Below are positions 8,810 to 16,768 of a stretch of 64,000 nucleotides of DNA, in pieces (the first letter of the stretch is position 1; each line of letters begins with the position of its first letter). Source of the stretch: Aminobacter aganoensis (lineage in GTDB: Bacteria; Pseudomonadota; Alphaproteobacteria; Rhizobiales; Rhizobiaceae); NCBI RefSeq assembly GCF_014206975.1, contig NZ_JACHOU010000003.1, positions 496,001 to 560,000 of the forward strand. Direction: 5' to 3'. The position numbers were made by a program, and so were the translations under genes. The notes under the pieces were generated by a model that worked only from the letters and a program-made list of their open reading frames with translations, was not told where the DNA came from and did not search any database.

Positions 8810-9595
8810 ATGTCGGAATTCGTGCTTCACAATGCGCCGCAGTCCACCTGCAGCCAGCGTGTCCGCTATGTCCTTCACGCCAAGGGCAAGACCTTCGAGG
8901 AACACAAGCTCGACCTGTTCAAGGGCGACCAACTCAGGCCCGAGTACCTCGCGATCAACCCCAACGGTGTGGTGCCGACGCTGCTGCACGACGGCGCTCC
9001 GGTCACCGACTCCGCCGTCATCGTCGAATATCTCGAAGACATCCTCGGTGACGTCGCGCCGCTGAGGCCGCGCGACCCGCTGAAGGTGGCGGAGATGCGG
9101 GCAATGATGCGCTTCATCGACGAGGTGCCGACGCCGGCGATCCGGGTGCCGTCGTACAACCTCGCCTTCCTGCCGCACTACCAGGCGATGACCGAGGAGG
9201 AGTTCCAGGCGCTTTGCGACAGCAAGCCCCTGCGCCGCGAATTCCTGATGAAGATGGGCCGGACAGGCTTCCCCAAGGCCGACATGGACGAGGCGCTCGG
9301 TCGCTTGCAGCGCGGCATCGACCGCATGGCGGCATGGCTCGAAGCCAGTGGCGGCCCCTGGCTGATGGGCAAGGACCTGACGCTCGCCGACATCTCGATC
9401 ATGCCGGTCATCGTCAGGATGGACGACATCAATCTCGGCAATATGTGGGATCAGGCCCCCGAAATCGGCCGCTGGCTGGACAACATCCGGGCAACCGGAG
9501 CCTTCGCCAGGACCTACTACCACGGCTCGTTGCTGACCGAAAAATACCCGCATCTGCAGGCCGGCGCGAAGCGGGCGGAACCTGTCGAAGCCTGA
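8810..9595 (+). CDS. glutathione S-transferase, beta-etherase (LigF)-like
   Basis: A 261-residue GST with a thioredoxin-like N-terminal domain and an all-helical C-terminal domain. The N-terminus has a Ser/Cys-type active site (STCSQRVR), the cis-Pro block NGVVPTLLHDG, and DSAVIVEYLED. Its length, the TDSaVIvEYLED block and a later GFPkadmDEAL segment recall LigF-type GSTs that cleave beta-aryl ethers of lignin dimers, but I judge this by eye. It could instead be a maleylacetate or maleylpyruvate isomerase-like GST. It is first in a block of six to eight closely spaced genes; the ring-opening dioxygenase follows after 23 bases. GGAG precedes the ATG. Confidence 0.88.
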   Translation: MSEFVLHNAPQSTCSQRVRYVLHAKGKTFEEHKLDLFKGDQLRPEYLAINPNGVVPTLLHDGAPVTDSAVIVEYLEDILGDVAPLRPRDPLKVAEMRAMMRFIDEVPTPAIRVPSYNLAFLPHYQAMTEEEFQALCDSKPLRREFLMKMGRTGFPKADMDEALGRLQRGIDRMAAWLEASGGPWLMGKDLTLADISIMPVIVRMDDINLGNMWDQAPEIGRWLDNIRATGAFARTYYHGSLLTEKYPHLQAGAKRAEPVEA

Positions 9596-9618
9596 CTTCG
9601 AACGCATTGGAGACTGAA

Positions 9619-10545
9619 ATGGACCACACCAGGATCGAGCCGAAGCTCATCACCAAGGAAGCCGACGTCACGCCGACCGTGCTGGCGGCGATGGACGACA
9701 CCGACAATCTCCGCCTCAAGCAGATCATGACGGCGGCGGTAAACCATCTGCACCAGTTCGTGCTCGAAACACGCCCGACGGAAGAGGAGTTCGAGTATGC
9801 ACTGCGCTGGATCGTCGAGATCGGCCAGCGCACCAACGAGTTCCACAACGAGGTCGTGCTTGCGGCCGACGTGCTGGGTGCCTCGACGCTGATCGACCTG
9901 ATCAACAATGACGGCATGCAGGGCGAGACGATGTCGGCGCTGCTCGGGCCGTTCTACCGTGGCGGTGCTCCGGTCTGCGCGAACGGCGATTGCATCGCGC
10001 GCTCGGACACTCCCGGCTCTTCGCTGTTCTTCTCCGGCAAGGTCGTCGGCCCCGACGGCGAGCCGGTGGCGGGCGCCTCGCTGGATGTCTGGCAGGCTTC
10101 GCCGGTCGGCCTCTACGAGAACCAGGACGAGACCCAGGAGGATTGCAACCTGCGCGGCAAGTTCACCAGCGGCGCCGACGGCAGGTTCCATTTCCAGTCG
10201 GTGAAGCCGGCAGGCTACCCCGTCCCGACCGATGGCCCGGTGGGTGTCCTGCTGCGTGCCCAGAAGCGCACGCCGATGCGGCCGGCGCACATCCACTTCA
10301 TCGTCTCGGCACCGAAGCACAAGACACTGATCACGCAGATATTCTCCGACTCTCCGGAGGCGCTCGCCGCCGACGTGGTGTTCGGCGCCAAGCAGCAGAT
10401 CGTCGGCGACTTCGTCATGCACACGGAGCCGCATCCCGATTATCCCGGAGCGACGCTGCCCTTCTACACCTGCGTGTACAATTTCAAGCTGGTGGCCGGC
10501 ACGCCGACTTTCCCCGTCCCGCCGATCTCGGGAAAGAAGAGCTGA
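9619..10545 (+). CDS. hydroxyquinol 1,2-dioxygenase (intradiol)
   Basis: A 308-residue non-haem Fe(III) intradiol dioxygenase. It has the N-terminal helical dimer domain (residues 20-115, ending LLGPFYRGGAP) and the C-terminal barrel. Fe ligands are visible as Tyr166, Tyr200, His224 and His226 (the last two in RPAHIHFIV). The LLGPFYR and DVWQASPVGLYE blocks favour the hydroxyquinol/chlorocatechol branch. It would convert benzene-1,2,4-triol into 3-hydroxy-cis,cis-muconate, which tautomerises to maleylacetate. Plain catechol 1,2-dioxygenase activity cannot be excluded. No maleylacetate reductase of the usual iron-alcohol-dehydrogenase type is encoded nearby. Confidence 0.92.
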   Translation: MDHTRIEPKLITKEADVTPTVLAAMDDTDNLRLKQIMTAAVNHLHQFVLETRPTEEEFEYALRWIVEIGQRTNEFHNEVVLAADVLGASTLIDLINNDGMQGETMSALLGPFYRGGAPVCANGDCIARSDTPGSSLFFSGKVVGPDGEPVAGASLDVWQASPVGLYENQDETQEDCNLRGKFTSGADGRFHFQSVKPAGYPVPTDGPVGVLLRAQKRTPMRPAHIHFIVSAPKHKTLITQIFSDSPEALAADVVFGAKQQIVGDFVMHTEPHPDYPGATLPFYTCVYNFKLVAGTPTFPVPPISGKKS

Positions 10546-10548
10546 GCG

Positions 10549-11310
10549 ATGACTGCGCAGAATTCCCATCGTCCGCTTGAAGGCAAGGTCGCGGTCGTCG
10601 TCGGCGGCTCGGGCGGCATTGGCCGTGAAACCTGCCGGATGCTGGCCGATGCCGGCGCCATCGTCGTCGTCGGCTATCGCTCAGGCAAGGACAAGGCCGA
10701 GCAGATCGCCACAGGTCTGGCCGGCGAGGGCCACCTCGCGCTGCCGGTTTCGATCGAGGACACGGCCACGATCGAGGCGTTCAGGGACGCGGTCGCGGAC
10801 AGGTTCGGACGGGCCGACATCCTGGTCAACACGGCAGGCATCACCGAGCCGGTGGCGCATGGCGATCTCGACGCGCTGACCGACGAGCTGATCGACCGCA
10901 TCTTCATCAACAACTGGCGCGGCGTGTTCGCCACGATCCGGGCTTTCGCGCCGGCGCTCAAGGCGAGCGGCGACGGGCTGATCGTCAACGTCTCGTCGAT
11001 CGCAGCCTTCACAGGCATCGGTTCCAACGTCGCCTATTGCGGCGCCAAGGCCGGTGTCGACATCATGACCAACTCGCTCGGTCGTGCGCTGGCGCCGGCG
11101 ATCCGGGTGATGGCGGTGTCGCCCGGCGCGGTCGACACGCAGTTCGTTCCCGGCCGCGGCAAGGAATTCACCGACAAGGTCGCCGCAACCACGCCGCTTA
11201 AGCGGATCACCAGCCCGGTCGACGTCGCCGAGGCGATCGCCGCCTGCGCAACGCATCTGAAATTCTCGACTGGCAGCCGCATTGTCGTCGACGGGGGAAG
11301 GCACCTGTAA
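10549..11310 (+). CDS. short-chain dehydrogenase/reductase
   Basis: A 253-residue classical SDR. The NAD(P) loop GGSGGIG is at residues 19-25, NTAG at about 94-97, and the catalytic Ser150, Tyr163 and Lys167 (YCGAK) are all present. The cytosolic reaction is alcohol/ketone interconversion; the substrate is unknown. It starts three bases after the dioxygenase stop codon and its own stop overlaps the BKACE start (TAATG). Its placement suggests it processes the ring-opening product or makes the keto acid for BKACE. Confidence 0.92.
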   Translation: MTAQNSHRPLEGKVAVVVGGSGGIGRETCRMLADAGAIVVVGYRSGKDKAEQIATGLAGEGHLALPVSIEDTATIEAFRDAVADRFGRADILVNTAGITEPVAHGDLDALTDELIDRIFINNWRGVFATIRAFAPALKASGDGLIVNVSSIAAFTGIGSNVAYCGAKAGVDIMTNSLGRALAPAIRVMAVSPGAVDTQFVPGRGKEFTDKVAATTPLKRITSPVDVAEAIAACATHLKFSTGSRIVVDGGRHL

Positions 11311-12188
11311 TGCAGCCGAAAGTCATCATCACCTGTGCCGTGACCGGCAATTTGACCACCCGGGAAAACCATCCCGGCCTGCCGGTGACCCCGGAGGAGA
11401 TCGCCAATGCCTGCCTCGATGCGGCGGATGCCGGCGCGGCCATCGCCCATATCCATGTCCGCGACCCCGAGACGGCGAAGCCGTCGATGGAGCTGAAGCA
11501 CTATCGCGAGGTGGTCGAGCGGATCCGGGCGAAGAACAACGCGCTGATCCTCAACGTCACCACCGGACCCGGCGGGCGCTACCATCCGAGCGACGAGAAC
11601 CCGGCGGTGGCCGGGCCGCGCACGACGCTGATCCGGCCGGAAAAGCGCGTCGAGCATATCGTTGCGCTGAAGCCCGACATCGCCACGCTCGACCTCAACA
11701 CCATGACCTTCGGCAATGAGGTGGTGATCAACACGCCTGCCAACGTCAAGATCATGGCCGACATCATCAACGAGGCCGGCTCCAAGCCGGAGCTCGAGGT
11801 CTTCGACACCGGCCACATCGTGCTGGCACAGGACCTGATCAAGGCGGGCGTGCTGAAGTCGCCGGCCATGTTCACCATCGTCACCGGCGTCAAATACGGC
11901 TTCCCGTCGACGACCGACGTCATGGCCACCGCCGCGCGGATGCTGCCGCGCGACGCGGTCTGGACCGGCTTCGGTGTCGGTCGGATGTCGTTTCCGATGG
12001 CGGTCCAGGCCTATCTGCTCGGCGGCCATGTCCGCGTCGGCCTGGAGGACAATTCGTACATCGCCAAGGGTGTGCTCGCCAGGGACAACGGCGAACTGGT
12101 GGAGCGCGCCCGCGACCTTATCGAAAAACTCGGCGGGCAGATCGCCAGCCCGTCGGAAGCCAGGGAAATGCTGGGGCTTGCCGCCTGA
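11310..12188 (+). CDS. beta-keto acid cleavage enzyme (BKACE family)
   Basis: A 292-residue TIM-barrel, zinc-dependent BKACE (formerly DUF849). Zinc ligands are His47 and His49 (AHIHVRD) and Glu246 (VGLEDN). The family condenses a beta-keto acid with acetyl-CoA to give acetoacetate and a new acyl-CoA. Known members use 3-keto-5-aminohexanoate, dehydrocarnitine or 3-oxoadipate. Between a hydroxyquinol dioxygenase and reductases, 3-oxoadipate (giving succinyl-CoA and acetoacetate) is an attractive candidate substrate, which is inference. It is coupled to the SDR by a one-base overlap. Confidence 0.93.
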   Translation: MQPKVIITCAVTGNLTTRENHPGLPVTPEEIANACLDAADAGAAIAHIHVRDPETAKPSMELKHYREVVERIRAKNNALILNVTTGPGGRYHPSDENPAVAGPRTTLIRPEKRVEHIVALKPDIATLDLNTMTFGNEVVINTPANVKIMADIINEAGSKPELEVFDTGHIVLAQDLIKAGVLKSPAMFTIVTGVKYGFPSTTDVMATAARMLPRDAVWTGFGVGRMSFPMAVQAYLLGGHVRVGLEDNSYIAKGVLARDNGELVERARDLIEKLGGQIASPSEAREMLGLAA

Positions 12189-12220
12189 GCGGCGCAGCTT
12201 GAGTCAAGGAGATTGAGAAG

Positions 12221-13225
12221 ATGAACATTCAAGCAAGCGCCAAGTCCGGCAACGCCCTCAGGGTGTCGCAGAAATCGCCCGACCTCGACAATCTCCTGAT
12301 CGACGTGGCCGAAGTGGGTGCTCCGCGCCCCGGTCCCGGCCAGGTGCTGGTCGAGATCGTGGCGGCGGGCGTCAACCCGAGCGACGTCAAGGCATCGCTC
12401 GGCCACATGCCGCATGCCATCTGGCCGCGCACGCCGGGCCGCGACTTCGGCGGCATCGTCCGCGAAGGCCCCCCCCAGATGATCGGCATGGAAATCTGGG
12501 GCGGCGGCGGCGAACTCGGCATCAGCCAGGACGGCAGCCACGGCAAGTGGATGGTGCTCGACCAGAAGGCGGTGCGCGCCAAGCCGAAGAACTTCTCCAT
12601 GGAGGAGGCCGGCTCGGTCGGTGTCCCGTTCATCACCGCCTATGAAGGCCTGCGCGAGGCCGGCGGCGCCCAGCCGACCGACGTGGTCCTGGTCTGTGGC
12701 GCCAATGGCAAGGTCGGCCAGGCCGCGATCCAGCTTGCCACCCTGGCCGGCGCCACGGTCTTTGCCGTCGAATACAACGACCAGCCGCTGATGGGACACA
12801 CCAACGGCCCGGTCACGATGCTGAACAGCGCGGTCGACGACGTCGCGGCGATCGTCCGCGACATGACCGGCGGCCACGGCGCCGACATCGTCTTCAACAC
12901 CGTCGGCAGCCCCTATTTCGAGATCGCCAACAAGGCGATGGCCAAGCAGGCGCGGCAGATCTTCATTTCGACCTTCGATCGCGCCGTGCCCTTCGACATC
13001 TTCAACTTCTTCCGCGGCCGCCACAAATACATCGGCGTCGACACGCTGGCCTTGTCTTCGATCGATGGTGCGCGGATCTTCGACAAGCTGAAGCTGAAGT
13101 TCGAGGGAGGCCTGCTCAAGCCGTTCCCGATCAACCCGGCCTGCTGCTACGGTCTGGGCGATGCCGCCAAGGCCTATGCCTCGGTGCTGCGCGGCACCCC
13201 CGAGCGCGTGTTGCTCAAGCCGTAA
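12221..13225 (+). CDS. MDR-family (quinone oxidoreductase-like) reductase
   Basis: A 334-residue medium-chain reductase of the zinc-free quinone-oxidoreductase branch. It has an N-terminal GroES-like domain with AAGVNPSDVKASLG and TPGRDFGGIV, and a Rossmann domain with CGANGKVGQAAIQLA at about residue 160. The structural zinc cysteines are absent. Relatives reduce quinones or activated C=C bonds with NADPH. Since no classical maleylacetate reductase is present, this enzyme or the SDR could reduce maleylacetate; this is a hypothesis. It sits 32 bases after BKACE, with an AGGAG-like box. Confidence 0.88.
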   Translation: MNIQASAKSGNALRVSQKSPDLDNLLIDVAEVGAPRPGPGQVLVEIVAAGVNPSDVKASLGHMPHAIWPRTPGRDFGGIVREGPPQMIGMEIWGGGGELGISQDGSHGKWMVLDQKAVRAKPKNFSMEEAGSVGVPFITAYEGLREAGGAQPTDVVLVCGANGKVGQAAIQLATLAGATVFAVEYNDQPLMGHTNGPVTMLNSAVDDVAAIVRDMTGGHGADIVFNTVGSPYFEIANKAMAKQARQIFISTFDRAVPFDIFNFFRGRHKYIGVDTLALSSIDGARIFDKLKLKFEGGLLKPFPINPACCYGLGDAAKAYASVLRGTPERVLLKP

Positions 13226-13237
13226 GGAGAAGCCGCC

Positions 13238-13570
13238 ATGCAGGTCACCCGCTACAGCGAGGCCAAGCCCTACGAGGCGCCGGAGCACTACGACATGCGC
13301 TGTCTGCGCCTGCAGGGCAAGGAGGCGACGACGACCGACACGATCTGGATCGGTCTGTCGCATCTGCTGCCGGGCGGGCGCACGTCGCTCAAGGACGCGG
13401 CGGTGGAGAAGATCTACATCGTCGTTGCCGGCGAGGTGACGGTCGAGACCGTGGACGGCGCGGTGACGCTTGGCGTGCTCGACAGCTGCCGGCTGGCGCC
13501 CGGCGAGGCGCGCGCGCTGGTCAACCGCACCAACGCCCCGGCCTCGATCCTCCTGGCGATGCCGACGTGA
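13238..13570 (+). CDS. cupin-domain protein
   Basis: A 110-residue single-domain cupin, 12 bases after the MDR gene. Conserved beta-barrel features are visible (LPGGRTSLKDAAVEKIYIVVAGEVTV, then SCRLAPGEARALVNRTNAPASILLA). In the first cupin motif the usual G(X)5HXH is replaced by GGRTSLKD, so the metal-binding His pair is missing and a metal-dependent reaction is doubtful. It may bind a small molecule or act as an accessory or isomerase protein for the pathway. The role is unknown. Confidence 0.82.
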   Translation: MQVTRYSEAKPYEAPEHYDMRCLRLQGKEATTTDTIWIGLSHLLPGGRTSLKDAAVEKIYIVVAGEVTVETVDGAVTLGVLDSCRLAPGEARALVNRTNAPASILLAMPT

Positions 13571-13580
13571 AGCGCAACCA

Positions 13581-14138
13581 ATGGGCAGGCACAGCGTGAC
13601 CAAGGCGACGATCTACCGGCTGGGCGAACGCATGCCCAGCCTGCCGGCGGACGGCAATTGCTACGTTGCTCCGGGCGCTGCCGTCATCGGCGATGTGCGC
13701 CTCGCCAGCGGCACCAGCATCTGGTTCAACGCCGTGCTGCGCGGCGACAACGAGCCGATCACCATCGGCAAGGGTTCCAATGTCCAGGATGGCTGCGTCA
13801 TCCACACCGACCCCGGATATCCCGTCGAGATCGGCGAGGACGTCACCATCGGCCACAACGCGATCATCCATGGCTGCAGCATCGGCAATGGCAGCCTGGT
13901 CGGCATGGGGGCGACGGTCCTCAACGGAGCCAGGATCGGCGAACGCTGCCTGGTCGGCGCCAATTCGCTCGTCCGCGAGGGCATGGTCGTGCCGGACGGC
14001 TCGCTCGTCATCGGCGTTCCTGCCAAGATCGTCAGGCAACTCGATGCGGAGGCGGCCGCGAAGCTGTCCCAGGGGGCCGTTCGATACCGTTCAAAAGCCG
14101 AAACCTATCCGCTCGAACTCGAGGCGATCGACCCGTAG
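13581..14138 (+). CDS. gamma-carbonic anhydrase-like protein (PaaY/CaiE-like)
   Basis: A 185-residue left-handed beta-helix protein. Hexapeptide repeats run from about residue 25 to 150, and the metal His set typical of gamma-carbonic anhydrases is visible in VIHTDPG and TIGHNAIIHGC. Relatives include CaiE (carnitine operon) and PaaY, a thioesterase that hydrolyses dead-end CoA thioesters in phenylacetate breakdown. In this operon of CoA-dependent catabolism a PaaY-like proof-reading thioesterase role is plausible. The ATG at 13581 follows the cupin stop by ten bases; the longer frame overlapping the cupin gene is not family sequence. Confidence 0.88.
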   Translation: MGRHSVTKATIYRLGERMPSLPADGNCYVAPGAAVIGDVRLASGTSIWFNAVLRGDNEPITIGKGSNVQDGCVIHTDPGYPVEIGEDVTIGHNAIIHGCSIGNGSLVGMGATVLNGARIGERCLVGANSLVREGMVVPDGSLVIGVPAKIVRQLDAEAAAKLSQGAVRYRSKAETYPLELEAIDP

Positions 14139-14190
14139 CGGCCAAGCGATGACCGGCACCCGACGTGCCAACCCTGGAAGGACACTGAGA

Positions 14191-15243
14191 ATGAGCGAGA
14201 CTGAAAACCGGCTGTTGAGCGTGGTGGAACACTGGCTGCCCCGCATGGAGGTCGCCGGCATTCCATCGGCAACGGCCAAGTCGGTGATCGAAGCCGCCGG
14301 CGTCTGGGAGAACTGGCTCACGGCCTGGAGCGCCGAAGGCGACCGCCACGACGCGATGGGCGAAGAAGCGCTCGCGCTTGGACGTAGGATCACCGCCGGC
14401 GAGGCCTTTTCCCGCGCCAGCCTGTTTTATCACTTCGGTCAGTTCATGGCCTTCGACGATCTCAAGGCCAAGGACGTGGCGTTGGCTCGCAAGGTCGCGC
14501 TGTACCGCAAGGCCGCGCCCTTGCTCGAGCAGCCGGCCGAACTGGTCGAGGTGCCGTTCGAGGACGGCGTGCTGCGCGCCTATCTCAGGCGGCCACAGGG
14601 CTCGGGGCCGCATCCGCTGGCACTGATCATTCCCGGTTCCGATTCCACCAAGGAGGAGTTTCCGGCGTTCGAGCGTCATTTCCTCGGGCGTGGCATCGCA
14701 ACGCTGTCGCTCGACGGCCCGGGGCAGGGCGAAGGACGCTCGCACGGCCACCTGCGCGCCGACATCACCGCCGCGATCGCGGCGACCATCGCGGCGGTCA
14801 AGGGAAAGCCTGGCTTGTCGGGTGCCGTCGGCTTGGTCGGCATGGCCTTCGGCGGCTTCATGGCGCTGCGGGCGGCAGCGGCGCTGGACGGCCTCGCAGG
14901 CGTGATCTCCATCAACGGCTTCCATGACCTTGGCGCGATGTGGCCGACGCTGCCGAAGGTCTATCAGGACAACATGACCTTCGCGCTCGGCGGGGACGAC
15001 GTTCTCGAAAGCGCCCGCCGCTTCACCCTGGCCGGCGTCGAGGGGCCAACGGTCCCCGCGCTCATCCTGCATGGCGCCCGCGACAAGATTTTCCCGCCTT
15101 CGGAAGCGCAGAAAAGCGCCGACATGTGCCGAGGGGACGTCGAACTGCATGTCTTTCCCACCGGAAACCATGTCTGCAACAACATCCCCTGGCTCTACCG
15201 GCCGCTGGTCGCCGACTGGCTGTCGGAGCGGTTCAAAGCCTAG
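14191..15243 (+). CDS. alpha/beta-hydrolase-fold protein lacking its nucleophile
   Basis: A 350-residue protein with a helical N-terminal region (1-115) and an alpha/beta-hydrolase core. The layout resembles the C-C hydrolase group that includes 2,6-dihydroxypseudooxynicotine hydrolase. The oxyanion strand (IIPGSDSTKEE, about 147-157), Asp298 (HGARDKIFPP) and His327 (TGNHVCNN) are in place. The nucleophile elbow reads G-M-A-F-G (217-221), so Ala219 replaces the usual Ser, Cys or Asp. It is therefore probably not a standard ester hydrolase. GGAAGGA lies upstream of the ATG; it is last in the dioxygenase operon and is followed by a hairpin. Confidence 0.87.
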   Translation: MSETENRLLSVVEHWLPRMEVAGIPSATAKSVIEAAGVWENWLTAWSAEGDRHDAMGEEALALGRRITAGEAFSRASLFYHFGQFMAFDDLKAKDVALARKVALYRKAAPLLEQPAELVEVPFEDGVLRAYLRRPQGSGPHPLALIIPGSDSTKEEFPAFERHFLGRGIATLSLDGPGQGEGRSHGHLRADITAAIAATIAAVKGKPGLSGAVGLVGMAFGGFMALRAAAALDGLAGVISINGFHDLGAMWPTLPKVYQDNMTFALGGDDVLESARRFTLAGVEGPTVPALILHGARDKIFPPSEAQKSADMCRGDVELHVFPTGNHVCNNIPWLYRPLVADWLSERFKA

Positions 15244-15269
15244 AGAGGATCAATTTTCCCACGCAGACG

Positions 15270-15291
15270 TCAGCCGGCATTCGCCGGCTGA
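15270..15291 (+). terminator. hairpin at the end of the dioxygenase operon
   Basis: A 9-bp perfect stem (TCAGCCGGC / GCCGGCTGA) with an ATTC loop begins 27 bases after the stop codon. It has no long T-run. It separates the first catabolic operon from the AraC-type sites of the next. Confidence 0.45.
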
Positions 15292-15324
15292 CTGGTTGAT
15301 TGTGCAAGCGTGTTGCGAGAAACA

Positions 15325-15362
15325 TCCACCAATAATCGGACGATAGTCCACCATTAGCGGAC
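15325..15362 (+). promoter_or_regulatory. AraC-type direct repeats upstream of the ACAD/ETF operon
   Basis: TCCACCAATAATCGGAC (15325-15341) is repeated as TCCACCATTAGCGGAC (15347-15362). The starts are 22 bp apart, two turns of DNA, as in AraC activator sites. A weak promoter (CTGACC at 15371, ATACCA near 15394, spacing 17) lies eight bases downstream. The AraC-family gene 3 kb downstream is the obvious candidate binder. Confidence 0.6.
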
Positions 15363-15458
15363 ATCACGGCCTGACCCTGGATCACCGGCGCTGATACCAA
15401 TTTCGGCATGGACGGAAGGCACTGGCAGCCGACCGAATTGTACTCGAAGGGAGCGAAA

Positions 15459-16703
15459 ATGATTCACGCCGATGATGGGATCCTGTCCCAGGAACAGCGC
15501 CTGATGCGCGACAGCTGCCGGTCGTTTGTCGACGACGTGGTGACACCGTTCATCCGCTCGAACTGGCAGCGCGAATGGGACATGAGCCCCGGCGAGCGCC
15601 TGCCGAGCGCGATCCTCGAAGGTGCTGAGGCGATTGGCGTCCGCACCCTCGGCGTGCCGGAGGAATTCGGCGGCATCGACCTGGAGAAGGAGACGGAGGT
15701 TCGCACCTTCGCCCTGATCTCCGAGGAAATCGCCCGCGGCGATTCCGGTCTCGCCGACAAGCTGGTGCAGAACTGGAAGGTCTCGATCGTGCTGCGGCAG
15801 TTCGCGCCGAAGCATCTTCAGGAGAAGTGGTTCCCGCGCCTGCTGGAAGACCCCAAGTTCCTGCTGGCGCACTGCCTGACCGAGCCGCGCGGCGCATCCG
15901 ACCGCTGGCTGCCCTACAACGTGCCCGAGGCCTCGATGCACACCAAGGCCGTGCTCGACGGCGACCATTGGGTCATCAACGGCCGCAAGCAGTTCATCTC
16001 CAACGGCTTCGATGCCAGCCTCTACGTCGTCTATGCCAACACCGATCCTTCGGTCGGCATGCTGCAGGGCACGTCGAGCTTCCTGGTGCCCCGCGGCACC
16101 CCCGGCCTCACCATCACCAAGTGCAACGAGACGATGGGCTGCCGTTTCATGAACAATGGCGAGCTGGTCTTCGAGGATTGCCGCGTGCCGGCCGACCACC
16201 TGCTCGTCAAAAGCACCGCGCTGGCCTCCGCCGGCCAGTATTTCCGGGCCGGCAAGATCATCCAGGCGGCCAAGAACCTCGGCGTCGGCGTCGCCTGTTT
16301 CGAGCGCACCGCCGACTACGTCCAGAACTATGTCCAGGGCGGCCGCATCCTGATCAAGCACCAGGCCGTGGCCCTCAGGCTCGCCGACATGGCGACCCGC
16401 ATCGAGGCGGTCCGGTCGCTGGTCGAGCGTGCGGCGAAGGCGGTCGATGAAGCCCATCCCGACGCCGACATCCTCTGCAACATGGCCAAGGTCTATGCTT
16501 CGGAGGAGATCATGAAGGTCGCCACCCATGCGCTCGAACTGCACGGCGGCAACGGCGCGATGCTCGAGTTCGGCATCGAGAAGCTGTTCCGCGACGCCGC
16601 GATCTTCCTGCACATGGATGCGACGGTCGACGTCAGCCGGATGAAGATCATCAAGAACATGTTCCCCGCGACCGCCGGCAAGTACGCCGGTCCGGAAAGC
16701 TGA
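15459..16703 (+). CDS. acyl-CoA dehydrogenase-family flavoprotein, divergent
   Basis: A 414-residue FAD enzyme with the three ACAD regions: N-terminal helices, a central beta domain ([10 protein letters not shown] near 140, a variant of the FAD motif) and C-terminal helices (LHGGNGAML). At the site of the classical catalytic Glu (YEGT) it reads MDAT, so Asp387 stands in for Glu. The usual R..FG signature before the IKHQ block is also altered ([11 protein letters not shown]). The next two genes encode ETF, so it is probably an ETF-linked dehydrogenase rather than a reductase-coupled monooxygenase. The substrate is unknown and may not be a simple acyl-CoA. AGGGAG precedes the ATG. Confidence 0.88.
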   Translation: MIHADDGILSQEQRLMRDSCRSFVDDVVTPFIRSNWQREWDMSPGERLPSAILEGAEAIGVRTLGVPEEFGGIDLEKETEVRTFALISEEIARGDSGLADKLVQNWKVSIVLRQFAPKHLQEKWFPRLLEDPKFLLAHCLTEPRGASDRWLPYNVPEASMHTKAVLDGDHWVINGRKQFISNGFDASLYVVYANTDPSVGMLQGTSSFLVPRGTPGLTITKCNETMGCRFMNNGELVFEDCRVPADHLLVKSTALASAGQYFRAGKIIQAAKNLGVGVACFERTADYVQNYVQGGRILIKHQAVALRLADMATRIEAVRSLVERAAKAVDEAHPDADILCNMAKVYASEEIMKVATHALELHGGNGAMLEFGIEKLFRDAAIFLHMDATVDVSRMKIIKNMFPATAGKYAGPES

Positions 16704-16768
16704 GGCAATCGGCCGGGGCGGCGGCGCCAGCAGGCGTGGCCGTCCCTGATCGGGCAAGGGAGGAACAG

